Positions 11,531-21,621 of a stretch of 64,000 nucleotides of DNA are shown one piece after another. The notes below the pieces were generated by a model. It had not been told where the DNA came from. It was given only the letters and a program-made list of their open reading frames with translations, and ran no database searches. The translations under genes and the position numbers were made by a program. Origin of the DNA: Hyaloscypha bicolor E (Eukaryota > Ascomycota > Leotiomycetes > Helotiales > Hyaloscyphaceae); assembly GCF_002865645.1 (NCBI RefSeq), contig NW_020194549.1, forward strand, positions 186,001 to 250,000, in the 5' to 3' direction. Numbering within the stretch: position 1 is the first letter of the stretch; each line of letters begins with the position of its first letter.

Positions 11531-13242
11531 GGCGTTTGGCGTTGGCTTGGTATTACTTGTGCAGATGCATAGAATACTATACAGCTAGACGAATATTCTG
11601 GGAACCCAAAACAGGGAATTAAGGAACAGGTACTTGGCAGATCGGATGGCTGGTAGCTGTCTCTTTTCGAATCTCATCTCATTGACAACCGTAACGCAAT
11701 AGTCACTGGTAGCTGCTGTGTCCCCAGCTTCTCCAACCTTGACAGGCGTCAAATCTAATCGTTGTTCACCAATCACTCCCTATCCTTACATTGAACTTAG
11801 CTACACCCTTCACCCTTCCCATCGGCGCCTATCTTTACTACGTTCAGCCTATTACGTAAATGTGCACTTGTACGAATTATATGACATTGACAAGCGCCTC
11901 CTGCTGTGCCCCGTCACGATAAAGCCCATCTACGGGGAAGCTAAAGAACTCTCTCCACTTCGACACGCTTGTCCCTGACATATAATGATATATATGTGGA
12001 GACTTCCCAAGTGAGCCATCTACATTGAATCCGTTCTACCGCATGGATCCCGTCGAAGCTTTTTCTCGATTTGGAACAGCAGAATACTCAACTGGGCAAA
12101 GACCTCCCGGCTGAGAAGTGCCGTGTGTCAACTTCGGAGGCCAGCGTGACAACTTGAAAGAATACGAATCTTTACGCCTCGAAAAGCGCTGATTACTCCG
12201 TGGCATTATATTTTTCATGGAGAAACCTTTAATCTTTGAGGAAAGGGAGAGCTGACAACAAGCGTCATCCGATATGTAGATGGAGCGTCGATCGTAGTTG
12301 ACAGCAACGCCCCACTTCACAAACTAACTCTTCTCCTTCTCATAGCTAGCTCGACATCCATCGCTCTAGCTCTCTCCACACGGCGGTACAGTGCGATCAC
12401 TCAACGTGTTGTAGACCAGGGATGTGTCAGGGGAACCTTCTCCATAGCCTCTGAATATCCCTAACTAGGCGCGTCAATGGAGGCTTGTCCCACAGATTCC
12501 AGGTTGTACAATTCAAGTTAGGTTTTGTTGGCTCAACTCATCGTGGCAGTCTCTAGGGGCAGTGTTGCAGCCTCCAAATCTTTGTTACACTCATCAGATA
12601 GGTCCTGTGACTGGCGGGGGCTACCTTCCATTTCTCTCGCTTCCGAGCAGAGCTGTAAGTGATGATATCTCCGCACAAAGATATGCGAGCAAGAGTTTGT
12701 GCCATACGATGCTACTCTTCAAGGCTCCCAGTTTACTGGACAGCTTGGTGGCACCAGTCTAAGAGTCGGCTTCCTATTATCACCCAGACCCGGGACTCGA
12801 GTAGCCCGGGTCTGGCGGTTATCCAAAAATAAAATCCCCGTCGGAGGGGCAAACAGGTCTGTGCATAGACGTATTCTGTATTCAAACCTGTCGTATGGAT
12901 ACGGGTACTAGGGAGCTTAGCTTCGCTTACTCAGCGGCCCCCTTTTATTTAGCTAGATCCAGACGCTCCCTTCAGAGCTTCTTTTAATCAGACAACCATT
13001 TATGCAAATCACTGTTCCTTGCTATTTGCAATAAAACCCTTAAAAAAGAGCCCCCAATTCCCCACCTATACGCGTGTGTTTAAACCGCATCCAGGAGACA
13101 CTCAGAGGAATTTCACACGGGTAAACCCAGTTTTACACCCAAGTCCCAGGTCTGTAATTATTAGACCATCTCGAGCCCACAAATAGTTCGTCCCATTCGT
13201 GCTTCTGCAACTTCAGAAAACCCTTTCGATTAACTTCCAGTT
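11531..13242. other. Long intergenic region
   Basis: No convincing gene. A minus-strand open frame at 12036-12320 lacks an ATG and shows no family motif. The stretch contains a strong hairpin (12784-12815) and grades into an A/T-rich block at its right end. Confidence 0.4.
12784..12815. repeat. Perfect 11-bp inverted repeat (hairpin)
   Basis: The left arm CCAGACCCGGG (12784-12794) and right arm CCCGGGTCTGG (12805-12815) are perfect reverse complements separated by 10 bases that contain ACTCGAGT. No matching element ends or target-site duplication were found, so it may be part of an old transposon or a structured non-coding site. Confidence 0.6.
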
Positions 13243-13290
13243 CCCCTTCTTGTTCCCCTTCTTGATCCTCTTCTTGATCCGTTTCTTGAA
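13243..13290. repeat. 12-bp tandem repeat, 4 units
   Basis: Four consecutive 12-base units: CCCCTTCTTGTT, CCCCTTCTTGAT, CCTCTTCTTGAT and CCGTTTCTTGAA. They lie just before the A/T-rich block. No function is evident. Confidence 0.7.
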
Positions 13291-13967
13291 GCAGCAGTTG
13301 CGTCCTTGCATCTATTAACTATATAATTAAAGAATATATAATAAATCTCGGATATTATAAATATTAATTAGAGAAATTAATAGTTCTTTAATATTATAAT
13401 TATATTATTATTTATATTATAGGCTTTGTATAACGGGTTAGACTTGTAATTTGAACTCGGTTATATAACCTTTATTACTATAGCTATAGAAGTATATAAT
13501 ATATAGCCCGTATATATTTAGCTTATATAAGAGTAAGACTCTCTTTTTTTTTCTTTAATTATTTCTTCTTATATTAAAACTACTAGTTTTCTTTATATAA
13601 AGGCCTGGCCTATAATATTTTAGGCTTATAAATTACTAAATATATATATATATATATATTATTAGAAGCTTCTATTTAAAAAAGGCTTTTCTAAACCTTA
13701 TAAAAGAAATAGAAATTAGTTCTATACTAAATTTAATATTATAGTTTTATAATTTACTAATCTATTTATTATTTTATTACTTACTAATAAATACTTTATA
13801 TTTATTAAAAACTAATTAAATAAATAATATTTAGATTTTTTTATAAAATTAAATATAAAATTTAATATTTAAAAAGCGTAATTAAATTTTTTATTTTAAT
13901 GTTTTAAAGCTAAAAAAGGGTAATTTTTAAAGAAGTCTTAAATCTAAATACTTATAATTTTTATTTT

Positions 13968-14095
13968 TATATTTTTATTTTTATTTTTATATTTTTTTAT
14001 ATTTTTATATTTTTATACTTTTATATTTTTATATTTTTATATTTTTATATTTTTATATTTTTATATTTTTATTTTTATATTTTTATTTTATATAT
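13968..14095. repeat. A/T microsatellite
   Basis: Long run of TATTTT and ATATTTT units with slippage-type length changes, inside the A/T-rich block. Confidence 0.8.
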
Positions 14096-14766
14096 TTAGC
14101 TTTAATTTAATTTTATTAATTATAATAATAAGGCTTTACTTTTATTATATAAAAATAAGTTTCTTTAAAATAATTATTTTATTATTACTAATAATATACT
14201 TTTTATTAAATTTAAAAGAAGATCAAATTTTTAAGTTTTATTTTATTATTATAGAATTTCTTATTTTATTTATTAATAATTATTTAAATTATAATTTCTT
14301 TAGTTATAATAAGAACTATAATTATTACGAAACCGGGTCTCTGAACTTAAAAAGCAAGGTAAAGTAGCTTTTAATCCGAGAATTCTAAACTAAGAAAAGA
14401 AGCTCTTAAATGCGAGAGCTTGATATTCTAAATACTACAGCCGTATGCGTTATCGCGGTCACGTGACGCTAAATTTACTAGTAAAGTAATAAAGCGTAAT
14501 AATAATTAAATTAAAAAATAAATTAGTTTTCTTATAATTTTTTCGAGTTTTATAATAATAATAATTAAGACATTAATATAATAAATAAAGTAAAATATTA
14601 ATTATATAAAATATAAAATTAATTTATTAAAAACTAGATATATTATACTTCTTATATTAATAATAATATTATAATTTCAGAAATACAAAATTAATTATTA
14701 AGTTATATAATATAGTTTTAATTAATATAACTTATATTAATTAGTATTATAATGAATTTTTAATTA

Positions 14767-14796
14767 CTTTTAAATCGGACCGATTATAACTTTTTT
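14767..14796 (+). repeat. 30-base direct repeat, copy 1
   Basis: Same sequence as 15570-15599 apart from one A/G transition. Its core AATCGGACCGATT is itself an inverted repeat. The two copies are in the same orientation, 803 bases apart, and flank the LTR-like element. Confidence 0.65.
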
Positions 14797-15064
14797 TGGC
14801 TTAGTTTTTCTTTATAATTATATTATTTAATATTAATTAAGTAAAGTTATTATTAAAAAGTTATTAAAAAGCATAAAATAATTATTATTAGAAATAAGAT
14901 TTTAATTTATTAAAGCGAAGCTTTTAGTTATATATAATAAGCTAATATAAAAAAAATATTTATATAATAATAAATATTATTATTATATAACCCGAGAAAA
15001 TATTTAACTAGTTACTAGAGGCCTAAAAGAGGATTTAGGAAATCCTTCCTAAGATTAAATGCCT

Positions 15065-15298
15065 TGTGACGGCAGGAACAAAGCAATGGAACGATGCTCA
15101 AAGATCTATGATTCCAATGTCCTACAGAATCTAAAGCTAAGGAGAGAAGGAGTGAGGTGTGGCAGTGGATAAGTAGGTATGGCCAAGACCACTGAAACGC
15201 CGAGCTTTGGAAGCGAGCTTGGTTTGAACCATAGCTTGGAACCTTAGCTGAAACCAACCCCTTTGGCTGAAACCAACCATGTGACACCAGCCGTCACA
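15065..15298 (-). mobile_element. Solo-LTR-like element (family A), copy 1
   Basis: A 234-bp element bounded by TGTGACGGC and GCCGTCACA and flanked by the 5-bp duplication TGCCT (15060-15064 and 15299-15303). TG...CA ends plus a 5-bp target-site duplication are the signature of retrotransposon LTRs. The 9-bp inverted ends would also allow a MITE. Related copies lie at 40647-40861, 41139-41814 and 49845-50039. No internal retroelement genes are present, so it would be a solo LTR. This copy retains a 20-bp duplication (GGTTGGTTTCAGC-containing) that copy 2 has lost. Confidence 0.85.
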
Positions 15299-15569
15299 TG
15301 CCTATTTTATCTTATTATACTCTCTTTTCAGTTTAGAAAAGAGAGGGAAAAAGGGGGGAAGTTAGAGTATTTCTCTCTAAAATTAAAGACTATTATCTTA
15401 TCTCTAGAGATATTAAAGAAATGCACTCTCTTGCGCGCTTTTATATCCGGAGGAATTTGAAGGGGCCGGGACCCCCCCTCCCAAGATTGCAATATACTTT
15501 CTTAAAGAAAGAGAATCTGACTTTCACTATTTGTATTTGCACTTGCTAATACAGTCCTTGGTTTTATTG

Positions 15570-15599
15570 CTTTTAAATCGGACCGATTATAGCTTTTTT
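15570..15599 (+). repeat. 30-base direct repeat, copy 2
   Basis: Second copy of the sequence at 14767-14796. It lies about 230 bases upstream of the secreted-protein gene at 15831, so it could be either an element end or part of that promoter. Confidence 0.65.
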
Positions 15600-15830
15600 A
15601 CTACTATTATTTCGCCCTTTGTTTCTCTCTTTTATTAGCTATTATTATATTACTATTATTATTCCGCCTTTATCTTCGCTCTTTTATTATTTGTCGTTAT
15701 ATTACTGCTTCTCTCTTCTCGCATCCTTATCTGGTATCTCCTCGCTTTGCTTATATACAAAGCCTTTGCAAAAATTCGAGGAACTAATTACCTCACTATT
15801 TAAATCAAATCAGCAGCTATAATTGTCAAT

Positions 15831-16292
15831 ATGCAAGCCTTTCTCGACACTCTTGTATCTGCTCTCACGCTCTCTGCCTTTGTCTCTGCTACCGGCATGA
15901 GTCTCCAGCCACGCAACTGCTTCTTCACTTACTGCGACTGTAAGCAATTCAGTTGTAGTCTAACATTCTGCTTTGATGACCATGTCAACCCATGGGTCCT
16001 TATTGATAACGCTATGTCACCGAATTACGGTGACGACTGCGGCTCATTGGAGAACTGGGATCGAGTCAACCCAGCAGAATGGTGTGATAACGGATTACGC
16101 AAGGCGACTGGACAATTTGCGATTTGGAGAAAATATGGGTCAAAGTCGCCAGACTTTACCGTCAACTACAAAAATACTACCGATAGTCCAAATCGAGGAA
16201 GTGTATCCGCTACCTGCCGCGGTGTACAGACGGTGGATTGCTCAGGTCATGGTCAATACAATAAGACCAAACATGATTGTTCAGGATCTTGA
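15831..16292 (+). CDS. Small secreted cysteine-rich protein (effector candidate)
   Basis: Single-exon ORF of 153 residues starting ATG at 15831. The first ~21 residues (MQAFLDTLVSALTLSAFVSA) look like a signal peptide. The mature part has ten cysteines, clustered as NCFFTYCDCKQFSCSLTFC then spaced singly to HDC near the end, suggesting several disulfides. No family was recognised. A TATA-like CTTATATAC lies about 75 bases upstream. It lies directly beside an A/T-rich block and an LTR-like element, the setting where fungal plant- or host-interaction effectors are often found; that role is inference. An alternative is an ordinary secreted protein of unknown use. No intron is needed. Confidence 0.75.
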   Translation: MQAFLDTLVSALTLSAFVSATGMSLQPRNCFFTYCDCKQFSCSLTFCFDDHVNPWVLIDNAMSPNYGDDCGSLENWDRVNPAEWCDNGLRKATGQFAIWRKYGSKSPDFTVNYKNTTDSPNRGSVSATCRGVQTVDCSGHGQYNKTKHDCSGS

Positions 16293-16548
16293 TAAACGAG
16301 GGTAATGAGCAGGCGGGGCGTTTAGACTCTCGCCCCGAGTTGAGGGAATTGGCGCGGCTGGTTATTATTATCTTCTTACACTATTACGAGGTTAGGCCTC
16401 TAGGGCAAGCAGAACTCCAGCTGGTTACAAATGGTCCAAGAAACCACTTAAAATGGACAAAAACTTGGGCTCCGCTTTTCCTCTAATCCTACCGAGGCCG
16501 ATAGCGATCCTCCTGCCAAAACCCCGAAAAAACATTGCAAACAACATT

Positions 16549-16605
16549 TGCGTACATTGCACTTGACTGTGCGAATGTGCAATGTGCAATGCGCAAATGC
16601 GCAAA
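16549..16605. promoter_or_regulatory. Cluster of GTGCAA / TGCGCAA motifs
   Basis: Within about 57 bases there are two GTGCAA, one TTGCAC and two TGCGCAA. A denser cluster of the same hexamer occurs at 18900-19073. Could be a binding-site cluster or a decayed tandem repeat; function unknown. Confidence 0.35.
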
Positions 16606-16675
16606 GTGTCATGAAGAATCGGGGCTTTGGCAGTACAGGGGTTAAAGGCCTCCGTACAACAAGTCAATATTTGCG

Positions 16676-17727
16676 TTGGCAGATAAAGACATTGCCTCCT
16701 TTGAAAGGTGCGGAATGCTCGCACAGAGCTCGAGCCCAGTCGCGTTTGCATACTTCCTCTCGAACTCCTTATCTAACCCCGTCAGCGGCGCTGAACATCT
16801 GCTACATGCAAGAGAAATGCTGTTTTTAATGACTAACAGACGTCTACAGATCAATTTGTCACTTTTACGTGAAGGATTAAACGTCTCTGAGCTGAGTCCC
16901 CCTGTCCCCTCTTTCGGGCAGCCTGCTCGTGCTTCCGCGAAGGGGAAACGATATATAGCACAGCTTTGTTGCGTGTATGATGACGGTGAGCATCACCGTA
17001 ACATGATTCTAAGACTCGAATCTACTTCCAATGGCTTCTCGCGAATCGAATACAACAAATTACAGTTTGCCAAATGCCCGCTGAGCCTAGCACCACAGGA
17101 CAACGTTGGCTCCGGCCACCCATTGGCTCAAGGAGCAAACACGACTTTTACGGAAAAGGGCGGCTTTGTATCGCCGACTATATCCGTGCGAGACACTCGA
17201 GATCAGGACTTTACTTTTCTCATGGGCGTGTGTGAGACGCACGTGCGAATCGAGCGGCTTCTGCAAGCCGGCTTCATTCTGTCCGAAGAACCGTTTCTCA
17301 CCCCCGACATCATCGCAGATGTTTCCACCCACTAGTGTCATGACCGTTCCATGAGTATTGAAGGAACTTTCGATTCAGTGCCAAGTCGCGGTGGGCTTGC
17401 TACTTTGAAATTCACCTCGCAAGCTGGTAGCTGCGCATTGTTGCTCTGCCAATGTAACGCGTCTCGCGGGATAGAGTTACTACGTGCTTCAGAACTAGAT
17501 CCCTAGACTACCAGATTTGGAGACGGTTGCATTTTACGAGTGCTTCGAAACACAACTTGAGAGATTGAGCGGTATGCTTGCTGGACTCTGGCGATTACGT
17601 CCTCGCTTCGCACGAGAAAGGTATTGATAATGGCTACATTGTCTCCGCGGTGGATTTCAGCATCGAGCCACCTTCAGAGAGATTATTTGAGTTCTATCTG
17701 AGCTCATTGGAGGACTCGGAGCAATAA
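16676..17727 (+). pseudogene. Decayed gene of unknown family
   Basis: An open frame runs to a TAG at 17333-17335 without an initial ATG before position 16715 (MLAQSSSPVAF). The same frame continues after the TAG with protein-like sequence (SIEGTFDSVPSRGGLATLKF) to another stop at about 17506. Shifted frames then read RLPDLETVAFYECFETQLER and, after a further shift near 17577, DSGDYVLASHEKGIDNGY ending at TAA 17725-17727. This pattern of adjoining coding-like frames with stops and shifts suggests one larger gene that has decayed. No domain was recognised. An alternative is a short intact protein of about 207 residues ending at 17335. Confidence 0.4.
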
Positions 17728-17923
17728 GCGAAAGAGACTTTCACGCAACCAATCTACTCAGCTTTCGAAGCGAAAAGAATAAAGCCATAGCCAAGTAGTA
17801 GTAAGGGTTGTGGTAAACAGCCTATTTATTTTCTAACTCTGACGATACATTTGAAATGTTTCCCGTGAATTGCGCCCCTTTTCCGCACTCTGACTCCTGC
17901 TCAGCTGAAAGTGATCTCCAAAA

Positions 17924-18454
17924 CTAAAGCGGGAACTGCGCTCCGATGCCAATGAAAGCATAAGCCCAAGGTGCAGGACCTTGACGTAGTATCTGTGTAG
18001 AATGCAAAAGATTTGCTGGGGCTTGGACTTGGACTGATGGCTGCTCGAGGTCTGCTTGGTGGATGGAGGTTGGGTATGGGTGGGAGCGTATTGTTGTGTC
18101 ATCGGTTGATGCCGGGATGGAGCCGCAGGTGCGGCGTTGGGAGTGCACGTACTGTGCGGTTGCGTCTTTGTGTGAGGACTTGCTCTTGCCATTGTGGTAG
18201 TGAAGTGCGTCGTGGGTGAGAGGTGTATAGTCTTGCTGCAAAGCAGTAATTGCCTGAGCCGTGGGGTCGCAAGACATCGAAGGTTTTGCATTGCTGGGAA
18301 GAGGGTGTCGGTTGTTTATGTCATTCGTTATGTGGTATGCTGAGGCATGAGTGTTCGAGGTGGCAGGCTCGGTATGTTGGTAGGTTTCGGAGTAGAGGAA
18401 AGTCTCGTGGGAAGAGACCTGAGGTTCACTAGCATAGATGAGCTTGTTAGACAT
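17924..18454 (-). CDS. Hypothetical protein, His/Ser/Thr-rich
   Basis: ORF of 176 residues from ATG at 18454. Composition is rich in His, Ser, Thr and Gln with no recognisable domain, no signal peptide and no membrane segment. It might be one exon of a longer gene. Codon choice does not distinguish it strongly from the overlapping minus-strand frame at 17833-18291. Treat as a weak prediction. Confidence 0.35.
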   Translation of the reverse strand: MSNKLIYASEPQVSSHETFLYSETYQHTEPATSNTHASAYHITNDINNRHPLPSNAKPSMSCDPTAQAITALQQDYTPLTHDALHYHNGKSKSSHKDATAQYVHSQRRTCGSIPASTDDTTIRSHPYPTSIHQADLEQPSVQVQAPANLLHSTQILRQGPAPWAYAFIGIGAQFPL

Positions 18455-19761
18455 GATGTTCTGATATAAAAGTTCCAGGTTTGAAGGAATTTGTGAGTTG
18501 GGAGAAAGGGAAGAATATATTTACGTAGGAGGATTTGGGTAGCAAGAGCTGCTGTTGGAGGGTACGGAATGCATAACTTTGATGCGCGAGTTCGAGAAGA
18601 AGGCGCAACTTCCTCTGAGAGGGTAAAATCAAAAGAATCTGAGAATTTTTTTGAGTTGAGGGTTACAGGAAAGATACCGTTACTGAACTTGCGAGCAAAG
18701 AGATAGAAAGCCACTGGCTGCATCAGCCATCAAGAGAAAGAGAGGAACGGCACTTATAGGAACATGCGGTGAAAATTAAACAACACATGGCAGATCAAGG
18801 CAACACGGGATGATATGCGATCATTTAAAGCGTCGCACTTCTCTGGGCAGTAAAACTTGGGGATGAGCTGGAGTCTTGGAGCGCATTGGTGGGTTCTTCG
18901 TGCAAAGTGCAATTGATTCAAATGTGCAGGTTTTGGAAGTGCAAAGTGCAGAAGTTCCAAGCGAGTTGTGTGGTTTCTGTTGGATGTTGGCGGTGTCTGC
19001 GCGAGGTTGTGGAAGTGGTTGGGTCCACTGCAAAAGGTGCAATTTTGCACACTTTAGTGCAACAGTTGTGCAATTGCAGATTTTACCGATGGGAGGCGGA
19101 AGACGCATCCCCCTGTTCTTGGGATCTGACGTGACCTTTTCACGCCTGGGTGGGGCGAGGCCCCTGCAGCCACTCTACACCGCGATCTGGTATTGGTTCA
19201 CGTCGACCAGGATATGACTTGTGTTCTTTCCCCGTAGAGAGAGGCACTTTTTGAAAGTACAAGGTCGGGGCTGTGTCGATAAGCGGTGGGAAGCGGTGGG
19301 AGACGGCGGACGATTTTCACCCGTCGCTCCTTTGATTGCTTTCAACAGCAACACCACGACTTTCACACCAAAGACTCAGCCCCGACGGAGAGCCTGGGAC
19401 TTACCGCGCTGACATATCTGGCAAACCTGGATACGTTCTCCCGCTGACACTCGCGTCAGGTGACCAGGCTGCGACCGAAAGCTGTTGAACCCAGTCGATA
19501 GCTGTGTTTGGTGTCTGGTTGCGCAGTTTAGGCACCACAGAAACCTAAATCCGGATCGGATCACTCATGCACGCAAGAAGCTATGGTTAAACGGTGGGAT
19601 CTCTATAAGAGCGAAATCCATTCGCTTTATATCGCCGATGGAAGGTCTTTAGACGACGTGCGGCGAATTTTGAAAGGGCGACATGGCTTTGATGCATCGT
19701 AAGCCAACATTGCCATGTACAAGAGTGCGCTCTAACTTCAATTAGCATCCGATCGTACCGA
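18455..19761. other. Intergenic region with GTGCAA motif cluster
   Basis: No supportable gene; open frames on both strands overlap each other and lack motifs. The main feature is the dense GTGCAA cluster at 18900-19073. Confidence 0.4.
18900..19073. promoter_or_regulatory. Dense GTGCAA / TTGCAC cluster
   Basis: Seven GTGCAA or TTGCAC hexamers plus two GTGCAG variants in about 174 bases, including close pairs (GTGCAAAGTGCAA and GGTGCAATTTTGCAC). The density is far above chance expectation for a hexamer. It lies between two predicted genes, at least 700 bases from the nearest start. Possible transcription-factor array or decayed satellite. Confidence 0.4.
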
Positions 19762-21621
19762 ATGAAGCTTGAGGGGTGGGGAATGAAGAAGAACAAAATT
19801 GGGACAAGTCGCTCTGCCAAGACGGCAACAAAGACTGGCTCGAATTTCCCACCTCGAATATCTAACTCGGCACTTTATCAGGATAGAAATAGCACCAGGT
19901 AAATTACACGTTCGTTTAGATCCGAGACTTGTTATTAATTTGATACCCGTTGAAGTGCCCCGTCTGGCCCAGCTTTGCAATCTGCCAACCCTTGGACAGC
20001 ACCGCTCAACTTCTCTGGTACTCTCAGTCACGATTACAGTAGTTCTAATATAGCTGTGAACGGCGGATTCCATGACGACTCAGCCGCGGAATACGCTGAG
20101 ATCACGCAGCACGTAGAACATGTATCTCGGCAGAGCCTTTTTGATGCCATTTCGAACGGGGATAAAGACGAGGTTACAAGGCTACTTTCCACTGGCACAT
20201 CTGTCCATGTCCGAGATGGAATTAATAATGCACCCTTGCATGCAGCGATACTACCGGGCAACATTGATATTGTCGAGTCTCTGTTGAACTATGGCGCTGA
20301 CTTTGACGCTATCGGTTTCAAAGGGAAGACGCCTCTCCACTTGGCAATTGCTTCCAGACCTTTGGTTCAGCTCTTACTGAAGCACTCGCCAAAGTTGTCG
20401 GTACAGGATGACGAAGGGAACACAGCTTTACACTACTTACTCAATACGAAAGATTGGTGGGCCAACAACGATACGGCAGCAACAGCGAAGTCCATCCTAT
20501 CCTTTGGCGCGGACATCAATATCAAGAACAGGCTTGGCGATTCTCCATTGCACCGGGTGGTGTCTGATGCTAGACCAAACGACTATAAATACATGGAACT
20601 AGCCTTGGTGTTTCTTGATTATACACCGGACGTAACGTCGCCAATGCGGAACGGTCAGACCCTTCTTTCCATGTTCTTAAATAAGAGCGAGATATTAGTA
20701 TCTCCAAGTTCGGCTGATTGTTATTACGGACCTGCACTTTCGGTTACAAGAGGATTTGCATGCTTGGAAAAGTTCCTGGTTGCTGGTGCCGACCCGAACA
20801 CGATAACCCGCTCAAAGCCACTCATTATTGAATATCTCTCACATGGGATTTTTGAAGAAAATAATGAAACGGAAAAGACCTTGCTCCAACTTATCCAAAG
20901 GGCGAACATCGATGTTGTGGGACCTGCTGGAAACGACCCCTTTCATCTCACCCTAACGTTTGCTAAGAACCACCGCTCGAGGAAATGGGTTCTTAGTGTT
21001 TTTGCGATCATCGATGCTTTAATCTCTCGAAACGCGTCTCCAAACCAAGCAAACGATGAGGGCGCTACCCCGCTGGAGATATGGCTCAAGGAAGGCCAGG
21101 AAAAGCCTTCTAAAATTGTAAAGGTTGCTTTACTGCTTATTGAAGCAGTCGCCGACACTATGATACAAACATCGACCGGGGGGACTCTATTTGATATGCT
21201 CAGCTGGCTGCCAAACGGGGATCAAAATCTTCTGACTAGAGCTTTACTCAAAAGGGGTGCAACCGCTCAAGAGCATGCCACCAGCGCTCCCGCCCGATCA
21301 GAATGGGCTGAGCTCTGGCGTGCGGCTTGGAAACCAACAGATTGGCAGGGTGCCAAAGCTCGAGTGATCGAGCTTCAAAGTTTGCCTTCTCGTCCTAAGT
21401 CCGCAGGTTTCATGGAGTGTGCTTTTCGTGTTATCGCGGAACATCAGCTGGAACTTCACAAGGCTTGCCTGAAATGTTGGCAGGAGAACCTAGTCGGAAA
21501 GGAAGCGGTGACGAAAGACTATGAAGATTATTGTGCTATCTTGAGAGATTGTAGGGAGCGAGGGATTGAGATCGACGTTTCTTGGTACAGTTTCTTACTT
21601 GATCTTATGGATTTTACATAA
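19762..21621 (+). CDS. Ankyrin-repeat protein
   Basis: Model join(19762..19898,19956..21621), 600 residues. ATG at 19762 gives a basic N-terminus (MKLEGWGMKKNKIG). Donor GTAAAT at 19899 and acceptor GTTGAAG at 19955 give an in-frame 57-nt intron. Ankyrin repeats include NAPLHAAILPGNIDIVESLL, GKTPLHLAIA, GNTALHYLL, GDSPLHRVVSD and GATPLEIWL. The C-terminal ~130 residues (from about SEWAELWRAAWKPTDW) are not ankyrin and were not recognised. Ankyrin proteins bind other proteins; the partner is unknown. Unlike the gene at 1-4597 it shows no NACHT domain. The first exon is inferred; the main exon is strong. Confidence 0.8.

Larger units (their letters stand above)
13291..15059. repeat. A/T-rich block (RIP-like compartment)
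   Basis: About 1.8 kb of almost pure A/T with no gene-length ORF, interrupted only by a less biased island at about 14330-14480. Composition and lack of coding are typical of old repeats eroded by repeat-induced point mutation in Pezizomycotina. The original element cannot be recognised. Confidence 0.75.

Noticed and set aside
12036..12320. 94-residue minus-strand open frame
   Set aside because: Begins with GTG, has no ATG-led version, no motif and no splice partners.
17833..18291. 152-residue minus-strand frame overlapping the hypothetical at 17924-18454
   Set aside because: Overlaps in another frame; composition (Thr/Pro/His low complexity) is a by-product of the same sequence. At most one of the two is real.
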